Source: Morinoia aosen (taxonomy: Eukaryota > Arthropoda > Malacostraca > Amphipoda > Talitridae). Taken from it: a DNA stretch of 64,000 bases. A program made the translations under genes and the position numbers. Below the pieces are notes generated by a model, which did no database searches, was not told the DNA's origin, and was given only the letters and a program-made list of their open reading frames with translations. Shown here piece after piece: positions 37,101 through 49,281 of the stretch (the first letter of the stretch is position 1; every line of letters starts with the position of its first letter). Location of the stretch: the NCBI GenBank assembly GCA_030386875.1, contig CM059568.1, positions 14,386,316-14,450,315 on the forward strand, given 5' to 3'.

Positions 37101-38783
37101 TTATCCTCTGAATCCTCCGAAGCCGCCTCTGAATCCACCAAAGCCCCTGCCGAATCCACCTCCGAAACCACGTCCAAATCCACCTCCGAAACCACGTCCA
37201 AATCCACCTCTGAATCCACCTAGTCCGAACTGTGGCTCCGGCTCAGGCATGGCGGTGGCGAACGCCACACACGCCACAGCGATCAGGAGGAATGCCAAAA
37301 ACTGGAAAACAGGAAAAAATATCACAATCCGCGGTTCATGTATTTCAAAGTTATTACATAGAATACAGCAATGTTATTTTATCGCTGTCAAAGTCTATTC
37401 GAAGCTCCGTTAGCATAAACGGTGCAAAGGTACATCTTTCTCTTCTTGTTCAGTTTCTTAATGCTGTATAATGCTTTATTTCGGTAACTCTTTATTCGAT
37501 AACACCAAGTTTTACATGGGCGAAACTAAGGAAGCGAAATAAGGGGACCTCTAAACAACAAAACCACACATCAGTAAATTATCTGAAGACATATTATGAG
37601 AGCAAACAAGAATCCAGGTGTAAATTTTTGAGCAGACATTCCTAGCTTAGTAGTTGCAAGTGGTAGAGAAACGCTGGAGACAACGCAACTCACGGAGGTA
37701 AGACCATTCAATTTTTAAACCATAACTACTCCATGAATATGTCGTCAGTTTGAACTGCCCGCTGAGCTTCAACTACAGTCACAGTTCGATCATACTCCGA
37801 GTTCAGCAATAATTTTCAACTTATACGTCGTTAATTTGTATAAAACTCTCAACAGTTGTAGCCAATATCAGGAAATTACCCTAAGTGTTACAGCCACATA
37901 GATAAAAGTGTATTGACATCTTAAACAGAAAGAACTTTCTGAGCGGGATCAAACACATGGTTGGAGTGCGGTTCACATTGGGAAACAATTAAGCGGCCCC
38001 GTAAACACAAGGGCAATCCGGTTACGAGTTGCCTTGTCTGTACCAGCAGCACAACATTGCACCACGTCTCACAGGCTGCATGGAAAGCATGAGTTGACAT
38101 AGAACCTTTCTGATATCTCTTGAAGTGATACGAGCGGTCCCTGTACTTATGAGTTCCTTGTAAAAGAACTTCGATCCGAACTAATGCAAGGCTGAGTGTT
38201 TCCGTACAATGTAAAGAAATTTTCTCTATTGCTATTTGAGCCGAGTAGAAGGCTTACTGTTGTTCGTAACGCATGCTCTATGAATATTTGAATATAAGAA
38301 ATGTTTTTATTCTTTGTCGTTCTCTGAGCTGCCAAACCTCACGAGATATTTTCCGAATTTGAATCACTAACTAGGCATTTGAATCAAAGTTCAAATTTTC
38401 AAACGGATTTTTTTTTTATTGTGATCACACTTCGAGATTTGGTGTGCTGGGATCCTAAGATTTTTTGACAACTCAAATCATGGTGAGATATTAGACTAAA
38501 TTTATTTTTATTAAACTCAAGCAGAAATGCCGCGCAGAGAGGAAAAAATTTCGCTGGCAAGTGTGGTTCCAGCATTATTGTATTGTATAGTATTAAATAA
38601 ACAAATGCAAACATGTTCTTTGAACTCGTGAAATGTTTAAATTTGCTGGAAGCATTGAGAATATTAGACCACGAACATTCATCACTTGCAGCAAGAAAAT
38701 AGAATTTGATTTCTCAAACAAAGATCCTTACCAAATACAAGACTGTGAGTTTAAGACACTGAAATGCAACTCACCAGCTTCAT
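37101..38783 (-). CDS. Glycine-rich secreted peptide, gene 6 (two exons, 69 aa)
   Basis: Exon 1 is 38783-38775 and exon 2 is 37301-37101 (acceptor CTGTTTTCCAG). This is the shortest member: it has one repeat unit fewer and lacks the RRGFGG step. It is the only copy with Leu in place of the second Phe (MPEPEPQFGLGG). Signal peptide and GGFRG end are unchanged. Poly(A) signal at 36805-36800. It is the most upstream gene of the array and its promoter is followed by the right border of the duplication. Confidence 0.84.
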
Positions 38784-38853
38784 GTTGTAGAGAGGTAAAG
38801 TCTCTGGATGTAAAATCAGTAGAAACGTTCAAGCGGCGTACTCAGGTGCGAAC

Positions 38854-39055
38854 TGAACACCAAATGAAGTTGGGCCACATTTATACCTGCAAGTAACCTT
38901 CAAATCTGAGCACGAGCTGGTTTTTAGTTTTGGGAAACAACTATGGCCTACTTGTCCCGAATGCGAGAACCTGGGGACCCGCTGTACTTAATTAAAAACT
39001 CGGTTCCCTGCCTCGCTTATCCTGGCCTCAGCGGAGGAAAAAAGATGACTCAGCA
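38854..39055 (-). promoter_or_regulatory. Promoter of gene 6
   Basis: TATAAAT (38885-38879) is 31 bp before the initiator A at 38854 (TTCAGTT). GATAAG at 39021-39016; TGACTCAGCA at 39046-39055. Confidence 0.68.
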
Positions 39056-39069
39056 AAAATACAACTAAA

Positions 39070-39885
39070 TTAGGCATATGTGTTTTTGTGTTTGGATTAT
39101 ATCGCAAAATTAATCCAGCACGTTTTGTTATACAGTAATATAAATTTGCATATTCTTAGGTGTCATTGAAACATATTTCGAACGAGTTATACCAATAATT
39201 AGTTACGCACTGGTGAAAAATTATGTTTTATGTGAAGTTAACATTTATTTCGCTTGAAAATTTTTTGCGTTTTGAATCCGCTCTTTGTTGCATTTTTTTT
39301 TTAATTTGTATATTAAACAATGTGAAGTTTTATAGAAACAAAAGCATATAAAAAATCAAATCAACGAAAAATTAGTCATTTTACAAGTAAAAGGATTTCG
39401 GCAACGAGCTTCATCACCAATTCCGTGAAACACACAATACCATCAGGAGGCACTGAGTGAACAGAAAGTGACGTACGGAATTTTATTCAAACTGTTTCAT
39501 GCCGAAATAGGAGTTTAAAAGAATAAAAATCATGCTATTTATCATTTACTATGAGGTGGGGAAACGAGTTCCCCAAATTAATTGAATATTGCTTCCCTAA
39601 GCTTATTTTTAATTAACAGAAATTAACCATGAGTACGTCAAATCATTCGAAACCCTCTCACAGGGTAAATGCTTGATTAGTTTATTTCAAGAAAGTGTCC
39701 CCAAAAAATTGTAATCTTTTGACTCAAGATTACTCATGGGTTTTTTGTGTAGTTTAAAGTGCTAGTAAGTTTTCTTTTATGATGTTTAATTATCTTAAAT
39801 TTAGCGGTAATATTTTTATTTGCCTTATCAAACTTGTATCTATGTGAATGAACACAAACATCAAAACAAAATACCAGGCAGTCAA
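39070..39885. other. Truncated spacer of unit 6, right border of the duplication
   Basis: Aligns with the promoter-proximal part of the other spacers, jumps over their middle part near 39755, then matches the 3'-flank block (AACTTGTATCTATGTGAAT) and ends near 39885. No gene is seen. Confidence 0.6.
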
Positions 39886-39925
39886 AAAGTTACTAGATTT
39901 TTCTGGGACCTCCTGTATTTAGTTC
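39878..39925. mobile_element. Short transposon-end-like palindrome at the duplication border
   Basis: TACCAGGCAGTCAAAAAGTT is followed closely by TTTTTCTGGGACCTCCTGTA, an imperfect inverted repeat with TA at both ends. It resembles the AGGGTGTCCCAAAA / TTTTGGGACACCCTGTA ends common in insect DNA transposons. It may be a solo or internally deleted MITE; too short for certainty. Confidence 0.35.
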
Positions 39926-40729
39926 ATTTTTAGACGTTAGTTCGTTTCAAATATAAATATTTATTTAGGTAGTTCAACGAAAAAGACTGGCTATTCAAAA
40001 TAGCTTTCAATTTCTGATGATTAATATAGTTAACCATTTAGAGCCATTTACATTCAAATCTCAAGCTTTTAATGTGTTTGAGTTATTAATTTAGTGTTTT
40101 TACTTTTAACTGACAATTGATCACACTCTGAGCTTTATAAAACTGGTGATGGTGTTGGTCTGAAACGTTCATTTCGAGTTAAGATGCTAACTTTGTATCC
40201 ATATGCTTCGCCTCCGAATTTGTGAACAGCTTGCGACTAAAGTGAATTGGCGATTTGCGTCAGAAGTTCTAAAAACGGAATTTACACAAATTATCCTATA
40301 AGTTTTGCTATGTTTCCGCATAGCTGTAAAAAAACTTGTAGCCTTTGACGCACAAGATCAACGCTCAATCACTACTGAGTCAAGAACCGTTTTATAGCGA
40401 CACAAAAAATGCTGGTATTTGCAGTGCATATCAAAACGACTTCTGAAATAAACGAAATTTATTTTTAGTCGTACGCGCATTTCATCGTAAATTCTAACGA
40501 TAGCATTTAAGTTTACGAAGTCATCACCAAGTCGCTCAGCTTAGCCGCTGTGGAACTGCCGTCATCCGTCCACTAAAAACCACTTTTTGCACTGGACAGT
40601 AGACCAAGTTTCCAACGTCCCTTTTTGTGGAAACGAGTCGGTAGACTTCGTATCGCGGACAGTAGCGTCATGACGAGCTGCGGGTAATGACGACGCCTCC
40701 ATACGTCAGAATTGATATTTTTACTGGTC
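39926..40729. other. Intergenic, no gene seen
   Basis: Unique AT-rich sequence. CTGGTGATGGTGTTGGTCTGAAACG at about 40143 recalls hammerhead or Penelope-type motifs but lacks the required core. Confidence 0.5.
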
Positions 40730-41035
40730 ACCTTCACATTCCCAGGGCTATGTAATGTGGGCAACGAACGAATTTTCGTTTCATCCTCATACCCAATGAT
40801 GTCGTGGGTGTCGAACGAACGATTTTGTAGTATCATCTACAGTTCCAGTGATATCTAAGGCATGGAAGGAACGTTTTTGCAGTCTCAATCGTTTACCCAG
40901 TGATATCTTATGTATCGAATGAATGATTTTGCAACCTTTTCTACAGTTCATTGATATCGTATGTGTGGAACGAACGATTCTGGGAGCTTCATTGGTATTC
41001 CCAGTAACGTCGAGCACGATGAATAAACGTTTTTG
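40730..41035. repeat. Degenerate tandem repeat of about 60 bp, five copies
   Basis: Each copy contains CCCARTGATATC or similar, then a TGTG-TCGAACGAACGATTTTG core and a CATC/CTACAGTT tail. Copies have drifted to about 70-80 percent identity. Minus-strand ORFs of 76-87 codons here are repeat translations. Confidence 0.75.
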
Positions 41036-42266
41036 ATGAACTAATCATTCCTAAGTAAAGGGAATTATCCCATTTAAATAAACATCAATTCTTGGTATCA
41101 TTCATGAGTTAAACCTTGAATTTCATACAAAATTTTTATTCAGCAGGAGGAAATTCAGATTTGTTCCTTGATATCAATAAATTAATTCAGAAAATAGAAT
41201 GTATTTTTAGAAAATATGTTATCACTGTCGTGTTTCCGTCATGCAACTGTTCTTTTCCTGTTATTTTTCACAGGGTTATTTATGTTTTGTTATTTTTTCA
41301 TGCTGTCTAGTCATTCTACATGCTGTTATTTTTGTTTTAATATTTCTCTTGCAGTTATTGCAGCATAATTATTTTTAATTTTGTTTTTCAAATTGTTATT
41401 TGTTATTGATCTTCAAGTTCTTCTTCAATTTTTTATCTGTATTCTGCTATCATTTTTCACTCTATTAATTTAATTCCGTAAATTTTGTTCTATTTCTCTT
41501 CATGCCGTTTTTGTTTTTCTGATACTTTCCATGCTTTAATTGACGTTGCCATTCGTCGCGCTGCTATTATTGTCCGACTATGTTTCAATCTTAAAATAGT
41601 AAATTACCCCTGCCATTCGCAATAATCACAAAGTAGAGGTAAAAATACTGTAGCCCCTTGAGCTCGCAGAAATCCACTGGACCTGATGGCCCAGTTACCA
41701 TATTCCGTAAAAAAAGTGACCGGCGATTTCACGAACATTTTCAACTGGTCGCACATAACTTGACTAGTACTTCGAAAAGCAAAGTAAGCCATTATTGCTC
41801 TAATTTATTGAGAAAATAACAAGCAGGTAGGCAATACCTGTATCCCAATCTCCCTGACGTCAATCCATGTTCAGCTAAGAAATGGAGCTATTACTCAAAA
41901 TTCGAGTACAAAACTTCCTCAAACCCATAAATCCATCGCAGACACTCCACGCAGACACGTGGGAAATGCGCAACTGACTCTTCAGCCTTGAACGTCACAG
42001 AAGATAATACGGTGCTCTCTCGAAAACAGTTTCAATATATTGTATTTCTTGTTAGATTTCTTCTCAAGTTTCTTCCTCGAAGTTCACTGTTTGGTTACCT
42101 CTTTATCCTAATGTCGATGACAACCTGAAGCCAGTTGAGTGACAGTGGTTGTGGTGACAGTAATATGCGTAGGAAAATGCTGGCATTAAAGGGTTAAGCC
42201 ACCTTGATTTTTCCGTAAAGTCAGCGAATTTGTCTCAAAACAGTAGCCATGACGTAACGAATCTTT
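41036..42266. other. Intergenic, no gene seen
   Basis: T-rich on the plus strand (about 41100-41590), with a loose run of TGTTATTTTT-like strings. No supported ORF. Confidence 0.5.
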
Positions 42267-42413
42267 GATGAAATAAATACGAGTACCTGTTGATGGAATA
42301 AATACCAGTAACTATTGATGGAATATATGCCAGTAACTATTGAAGGAATAAAAGCAAGAACTTGTTGATGGAATAAATACCAGTAACTATTAATGGAATA
42401 AATACGAGCACCT
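42267..42413. repeat. 25-bp tandem repeat, about six copies
   Basis: Unit GATGGAATAAATACCAGTAAC plus TATT, with substitutions in most copies. Confidence 0.85.
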
Positions 42414-42728
42414 AACATGCGTTCCTGTCGAGCTCACCTCCCCGACATGCGTGGCAAGTAAACATGATGACCAATTTTCTCGGTTAGTGAACTGAAAAAC
42501 TTCTTGGGGCGTATTTTCTAAAGTTCTGAGAGTCAAATTCATTTTATAAAAGTACACTCTATAAGTCATATTAACTGATAGATTTATCAGGCATGAGCAA
42601 ATGTACTGTACAAAAATAATTTATCTTCCTTTCTACTTATAACCTACTTCCTCCTGTACCTATTCTGCTTGCTTTTCAAATCTACTGGAAAACTTACCTG
42701 AGCTACATCGCACATATCTACCTCATTG
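42414..42728. other. Intergenic, no gene seen
   Basis: Short unique stretch between two tandem repeats; nothing recognisable. Confidence 0.5.
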
Positions 42729-42976
42729 ATCTACCTGACAGATCGACAAGACAGATTTGCCTAACAGATCTAATAGACACATCTGCCTCACAGTTCTGCA
42801 AGACAGATCTGCCTAACAGATCTACCAGACAGATTTGCCTAGCAGGTTTACCAGACAAATCTGCCTGACAGATCTACCTAACAGATCTACCCAACAGATC
42901 TACCTAACAGATTTACCTAACAGACCTACCCAACAGGTCTACCTTACTGGTCTACCAAACAGATCTCCCTAACAGA
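42729..42976. repeat. 13-bp tandem repeat, about 19 copies
   Basis: Unit GATCTACCTAACA. In the first half, copies with CTGCCT and with ACCAGACA alternate (26-bp period); the second half is more uniform. No ORF is kept because 13 is not a multiple of 3. Confidence 0.9.
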
Positions 42977-44120
42977 TTCAGCTGATAGCTCTACGTGATC
43001 GCTCTGAATGACGCACGACGCAGCAACACGCCGTGTTCGCTTGAGGGTTAGATCGCTTGCTGAGTTTGCTTAGCGCGTTTGCGCACATGCGTTGACCCTC
43101 CATAAAGTTTTCCCTTCGCACAGTTTCCCCGGCACTTGGCACTCGCCGCTGCAGTTTACTTTCATGTCATGAGCGGGTGGACTGCGACGCGTGGGGAAAC
43201 ATGTTTCAGTATTGCTGGAGGTGTTGGAGTAGGGAATGTATGATATGGGGTCGTGCTTTAGATGAAGTACATCGCGCTAGGCTAATGAATGAAATAACTT
43301 AGGTTATGTTTTTTTAGGACTAGATCTCACCAAGGGCGTAATGAACAGCCTGCGTAATCGCGTTGGTTCTTGTCTCTGCTCAGGGTAGCAGCACATGAAG
43401 AACATTGTACTCAAAAAGTTATCAAAATGAAGCTAGTATTTCTCAAAATAGCATAACTGCTTTGTTTTTGTGAAATCCATTCGTTTTTTGGGGAGTGGTT
43501 AGAGATTTTTTAAGACTTACATTTAAAAATCCTCCTGTAATATCTCCAGCAAATTATCATTGAATTATTATGTTTGTATGATATAAGGGAGTGCAAATGC
43601 AATAATATGTCCAGTTCTTGATGAATTACGTATTTGAGGATATGTCGACAGACAGGGTTTACATAAAGTAAAATGTTTCATCGAATTAAGCTTTAACACA
43701 CAATAGAAGACAGAAAATAGCAAACAATTTAAGGCATCCATCAAATGACGCCTCTCTGCTATTTACAAATAGGACAAGAAAGTCTCTCAAGTTCAGCCTA
43801 TTTAAAAAATTTGTTTTCTGCAAGAAAATTACACTCGATATTTTTTAGAGCAAAATCACTCGCCGAATTTTTCAAACAGAAATCTAATTTTGATCGTGTT
43901 TTGCCTTCCTTGGCGCTGATTCCCCAATACATTCGTATATTTTTCAAGCTCCTTTACTTCTTCTGTACTTGCGTTATCTATGATAACCCTGAAAAGGCTG
44001 CGAATACGCGTGGAATGAACTTTAGGACCAATTAATTTCCAAGGACTCGATGTTTATAGCGCAGTCTTCCCACGATGTCCTTGTAATTTATACGCTTCAT
44101 GTCGCCGTCCCGAGAACTTC
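42977..44120. other. Intergenic, no gene seen
   Basis: Includes a GC-richer segment (about 43010-43210) that could be a fossil exon or CpG-containing region. The 96-codon plus ORF at 43745 has no signal peptide or domain and I do not call it. Confidence 0.45.
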
Positions 44121-44600
44121 TTGGCAACATTTCTGGAGGTAGTCAGCGAGTTTTTGTGTGAACCCTGAAAAGAGTTTTCAAATTCTTAGTCGATGACTGT
44201 TTAGCTATTTTTCTGAAGGTAGTTCGTAAATTTTCCATGAGACCACTCGAAAGAGTTATAACGTTTTCCATTGATGACGTTTTGTGCAGATTTTGGAATG
44301 TAATTAGTAAACTTTAAATGAATATAGTGATATGAGTTTAAAAATTCTACATAAATGCCTTTTTGGCAACATTTACGGGGGTATTCAGCAAGCCTTTTAT
44401 GAGCCTCACGAAACGATTCTCAAATTCCTCATCGATGACTTTTTAGCTACGTTTCTTAAGGCAGCGAGCTTTTTGTGCGCCCCACCGAACGATTTTTCCA
44501 ATTCTCCATCGATGCCATATTGGCTACATATGTAGAGGAAGTCAGCGAGCTTTTTGTGCGCCCCACCGAACGATTTTTCAAATTTGCCACCGCTGACGCA
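44121..44600. repeat. Degenerate repeat of about 82 bp, about six copies
   Basis: Copies share TTTTTAGCTACATTTCTGAAG-like starts, GTCAGCGAGCTTTTTGTG, an ACCGAACGATTTTTCAAATT block and a CATCGATGAC end. The last two are closest to each other (the CGCCCCACCGAACGATTTTTC stretch is identical); the earlier ones are strongly drifted. Confidence 0.75.
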
Positions 44601-45710
44601 GCTGGGCGCAGCGAGCGCTCCTATGCCGCCCTATTTTGACCTTGGCACCCGATCGAGCAAAACACACGCGGCCTCACACCGACAGCAGCCTGCATCCTGT
44701 GCAGGGCAGTAACAAACAGCGTCATTAGGCGAACTTCATAGCCTAGCCCAGGGATGGAGAATTCAATTCAAAATCACAAAGCGTCTTCAAGGACGCATGT
44801 TTCCCGGCACTTTGAAGAATCCCTTATTGACTGCTCTGTTTTGCAGACAATAACTGATCTGGCCTGTCTCTCAATGGTTATATATGTGAACCTTTACTTA
44901 CATATCTACTTATCTAGTTACATATCTACTCATATATTTACTTATTTACTGACATATCTACTTATCTACTTACATATCTACTTACCTACGCTTGGATTTA
45001 CTCCCCTACTCATTTTGAATGCCTATGTACTTCTCTCACGCACGTACTCTTGCTCATTAAAAATTTCTCCCCACGCTGTCACATCTACTCTCTAACTCCC
45101 CGACTCACAGAAACAAAGAGGAAATTCAAGGTAGAGTGACCGTACTAATCACAGCCTCACGCATGCGTCGACTAACCTCGGTAGAAGAAACCTGTACTGT
45201 TATAGTAACAAAGTCACTCAGCCCGCTAGCCAGCTGTGACCCCTGCATTTGATGAAGTTCAAGAACGCTATATAATGACCTCGTGTCATTATCACGCTCA
45301 CTGGTTGCCATGCATGCTGTACAATGTAGATTTCTCGTACCTGAACTTTAAAACGTTTGGCTATTGCCTCGTCGGTTTGTAGCGTCGGCGATGCTTGACA
45401 AAAAAGAGGTGATCATGCACCACTATTTCCAATAATGCGGAAAAAATGGTCAAATCATGTGACCACACTTTGCTTTACGGCGGAAGTAAGAGATGTTATA
45501 TTAACATGAATGTGCTGGTGTTCTTGCGTGAAATTTGGTGATTGTAGATTTTTTGTTAGCACCTGAAGGCACGGGACTTATGATAACCCGAGAGTGGGTC
45601 ACTTGGCTCGTTTCTGTGGCCATATTCTATTTTATTTTATTCTATTCTAATGTTGTTCAATGCGAAAATTACGCGAAGCGTCAGTATTGAAGAATAGTCT
45701 ATAAAAATTT
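44601..45710. other. Intergenic with a short CTTACATATCTA-type simple repeat
   Basis: A loose 8- to 16-bp repeat of TACATATCTACTTATC occupies about 44890-45000; the 113-codon plus ORF through it is a repeat translation. Nothing else is supported. Confidence 0.55.
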
Positions 45711-45873
45711 CTTTTTTGAGTGAGATGAAACGTGAAGCAGATGAAATTTAGGGAAAAATTTCAATTTTTGACTGAAATGAAATGTGAAACAGATAATAAG
45801 ATTTAAACTGAAACGTCCTTTTTCGACTGAAATGAAATATCGAGCGGCTTATGAGATTTAGACTTGAACGTAA
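45711..45873. repeat. Degenerate repeat of about 60 bp, three copies
   Basis: Each copy has a CTTTTTGACTGAAATGAAAYR core followed by GAAGCAGAT-like and GATTTA-like strings. Confidence 0.6.
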
Positions 45874-46299
45874 TCGAGGTCAATCATTTTACAAGCTAAA
45901 TTTCAGAGAACATCTCTCTGCATCTTGAATTTAATGTACTCGACAAATATATCAGGTTTACTGCCTACATATTAAACTCTTTTCTCCAGTCAGTACCGCC
46001 TATTTACTCTACAGACAAGGAACGGAAAAGGAATCCCTAATTCACACGCAGCCTTCAAAAAATCTCAAAAGTAAAACGCGTCTTGTAAAACATTTTTGAA
46101 AGAGCTCTATCCAACCCTAAATAACAGTCAATTTTGACAGAGGACTTCCACGTCTCATTTGGCCTGATAACAACGAATAAGTACTTAATTTGCGCTGCAC
46201 TCGGTTCACAATACTGGAGCGGCCGCGAGCTGGCCTTGGGAACTGGTCGGGAACAATTTCGGAGTGAAGGAGTCCGAGCGTCCTACTGCGACTTGCTTT

Positions 46300-47090
46300 T
46301 CGATCCAACTCATTGCTCGTATCGTTCCGCCCACTAGAGAAATTCCTGTATTCTTCCTGCCTTTAATTTACGCTCCATCGCTTGAGGAAAATGTTTTTTA
46401 CTCGAGAATGTGAATTCATTAATTTAGATCGATCAAACTCATTGCTCGTATATGGTTCCCCCTGTAGTGAAATTCCTCTATTCTTTTTATGTTTAATTAA
46501 CGCTAGCTCATTGAGAAATTGCATTTGCTCATGCATATGAATTCATTATTTAACATCGTTCTACCTCATTGCTTGTTTGGTTTCCCCACTAGAGAAATTC
46601 CTGTATTCTTCTTGTCTTGAGTTTACACTCCATCTCATGGAGAAAACGCTTTGTTAAAGAACAAATTCATTTTGTCAAGTTCCTAACATCGATCTCCAGT
46701 AACTCATAACACAACTTTTACAGTTCCGCCTTCTAGAAAAATTGATGTAATCTTGTCTTGAATTTACGCTACATCGCATAGAGAAAATACTTTGATCATG
46801 AATACGCATTCCTCGAGTAACATCATTCCGACTCATTGGACAGCTCCTAAGGTTCCGTCAACGACTTCCATATCATATTTGATTCCATCCACTTGTCCTT
46901 AATTTACGCTTCAGTGTACGGATAAAATGATTTGTTCAAGAATATAAATTCGTTTTGTCCAGTGAATAACGTCGCTCTAACTCATTGCACAACTCGTATG
47001 GTTCCGTCCACCTGAAAAATTACTGTATTCTTCTTGTCTTTTCTGAAATTTATGTTCCAGTGGAGGAAGGAAATGGATGGAGGAAAAGTT
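46300..47090. repeat. Satellite-like repeat of about 130 bp, six copies
   Basis: Copies start at about 46309, 46436, 46562, 46701, 46830 and 46978 with AACTCATTGCTCGTATNGTTCC, continue with CACTAGAGAAATTCCTGTATTCTTC and TTAATTTACGCTCCATCG, and end GAATTCATTTTGTC-like. Spacing ranges from 126 to 148 bp. Identity between copies is about 65-80 percent by eye. No coding frame persists. Confidence 0.78.
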
Positions 47091-48862
47091 TGTTTCAATG
47101 GATGAAGGTGATGCTTCATTAAAGAATAGTAATTTGTTTTTCTGATTGAATGGCAATGTGTTGTATAGTTCACTAATAAGACTTAATGAATTACTAGGAT
47201 GTTGTTTTAAAGTTTTTCCCCTGCATGAGCATCATGTCATTTCAAGAGGCATGTATCACATTTGTCAATCAATTTGTTCATTTTTCATGTGATCACTTCA
47301 TTTTTCAAGTGAAGAGGGTACGAAATAGATGCCCTAAAAGTTTCTGTGTACATTTCTACTTTTGCGATCCTTGAGTCGTTTGTTGGAAGTGTTTCCCTCC
47401 ACTATTTATTCGTCACATCACAATCAGGGTTTAAATTTTTCCCATGAGCAAGTCCGTCTTTCCCAATCCGTAATTATAAACCACTACATTTTATCTCCTC
47501 CTCCAAATTTTCAATTTTTAAATTCTGTATCGCATATAATTAGAATCTCCCCATTTTAGAATACTTGAATACATTCAATAATAAATCTCTTTCAAATAAT
47601 GGCACAAGTCGCACTACGCTGTTCAATGCTTCCTCACTTTCGATGAGCTAGTGTGAGTCTGCGTTTGTGTGTGTGTGTGTGTGTGGTTTTTGTGAGACAA
47701 GTGTAGGATCATGAATTTTAAGGGCTTATGCGTGCGTGGAGGCTTTAAAATTAGGCGAGTTTTTATGAGATAACTTCCTTGTATTTTTATTTATTTTTAA
47801 CTTCATTTTATGCATTACTCTGTCTATATTTTTAATCGATTTTTCCCGCACTGGTGGGGGATGTATGAATTCCGGAGAGTGTACAAGTAACTACATTTGG
47901 GCCTGAGTTAGTTCTTCTATTCATCTTGGGGTTGAGGTTCCCTAGAAGCTGTTCAACTAGAACCTTTACATAATCGTTCAAACCATTTATTACACTAAGA
48001 AATACACCTTTCAAAAAATAATGTGACAAAGTCCAGTGGTTTTGATATTGTAACTTTCAGACGTGGGTTATAGGGAAGAGTTTGAGTAAAGACAAAGTCG
48101 TAGTGCAAAATTATGTAAGCTCGGGTAACAAATCTTCCCCTAAAACGTCGGTTTTTTGGGGCAGTGCAAGCTTGCAGAAATTGTTCTTCAGGATTAAATT
48201 CGCCTCAATGACAACTGGAGCTGATTACTTCGTAGCAACAGGCAAGTTTTTAACCAAAAAGGGGGGTTTGAGAAGCAGTACAGACAGGGTTCTTAAAATA
48301 TCTCCTAACCACTGATGCTGAACCCAACCAACAACCTAATGCGCTTAATTCTTATTCAAGTCAGAATCACGCAACGAGTAATACAACGGAAAATTTTAGC
48401 TTTGCTATGCGAGTCTCTAATACTTTTCTTCACAAACTGAATATATTCAACTTCAGTAGATCAAGTTCTTTTAATAAACTAGTATCTGTAGGGATTCATT
48501 TTAATGTCTACGTCTGCTCTAAATCTTTGGTTCGGGAAAGAAAGAACTACACCGTGGAGTGTGTGATGACATGTAACTCCATGTACTAATATACTTACGT
48601 ACGTATTCATTTAGAAACCGAAAGAGATGTATTTTATCGTAAAATTCAATGATACAACTTATTTGTAGTGAATAAATGAGCAAAAAGTGAGATCAACTCA
48701 AGGGACACTCACCCTCATTCTTCCTCCCTCCCGTCAGTCAAAACTCCCGAGCTGCAGGGAATTTTACTACGAGTTTCCGGACGCTGTTTACGCGTTTAAT
48801 TAAAGTAAATATCGGGTTTATCAAGTGCGTCAGTAAAGTTAGAGTTCCTCAAGGTTTTTCTG
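47091..48862. other. Intergenic with a (GT)n run, no gene seen
   Basis: A (GT)n microsatellite lies at about 47665-47685. ORFs are all under 80 codons and without recognised features. Confidence 0.5.
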
Positions 48863-49022
48863 AAACTTCATGAATTTTGTTTGTGCTGAAATCGTACGGA
48901 TTTCATTAGTGCCGAAATTTAATGAATTTCATTACTGTTAAAATTGCACGGATTTCATTAATACTGAAATTTTATAAACTTCGTTTGTGCTAAAACCGCA
49001 CGGAGTTCATTAGAGTTGAAAT
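48863..49022. repeat. Degenerate repeat of about 30 bp, five to six copies
   Basis: Alternating copies of GCACGGATTTCATTAGTACTGAAAT and TTTAATGAATTTCATTAC-like units. Confidence 0.7.
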
Positions 49023-49281
49023 ATCACTCAATCGCTAATCTTTGTGCAAAACTGATCAATTTGTCAACTCAAATTTGATTTTTTATAAAAATTTTGAAAA
49101 AAGACAATTACAGTTTTAATTTTGAAGTTTTATAAGAAAAATAAAAAAATTTTATGCACAAATATCGTGCGCCTTTGATCCCATATATAAGATTTATTTT
49201 TACAACATTTATGGAAAAAATCCTCTATTCCTCCGTGAAATTTTGAATGCCAAAGATCTGGCCCTCCGATAACGTAAGATA

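Larger units (their letters stand above)
13960..39885 (-). repeat. Six-fold tandem segmental duplication carrying the glycine-rich peptide genes
   Basis: Six head-to-tail units of about 3.7-5 kb align along nearly their whole length. Each holds, in plus-strand order, a 3' flank with the gene's poly(A) signal, exon 2, the intron, exon 1, the promoter, and a long spacer. Poly(A) signals that mark successive units are at about 14172, 19148, 23563, 28324, 32073 and 36800. Similarity stops near 39885 in the middle of what would be the next 3' flank (after ACATCAAAACAAAATAC), and on the left near 13960-14000. Unit-specific changes include a LINE insertion (unit 2), a Tc1 insertion (unit 3 spacer) and a deletion scar (unit 2 spacer). 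Confidence 0.9.

Noticed and set aside
40140-40175. Hammerhead ribozyme or Penelope-type motif (CTGGTGA and GAAACG)
   Set aside because: The required CTGATGA core is changed and no stem II can be drawn between the two parts.
44754-45095. 113-codon plus ORF with Leu/Tyr/Ile-rich repeat
   Set aside because: Runs through a TACATATCTACT simple repeat; low complexity.
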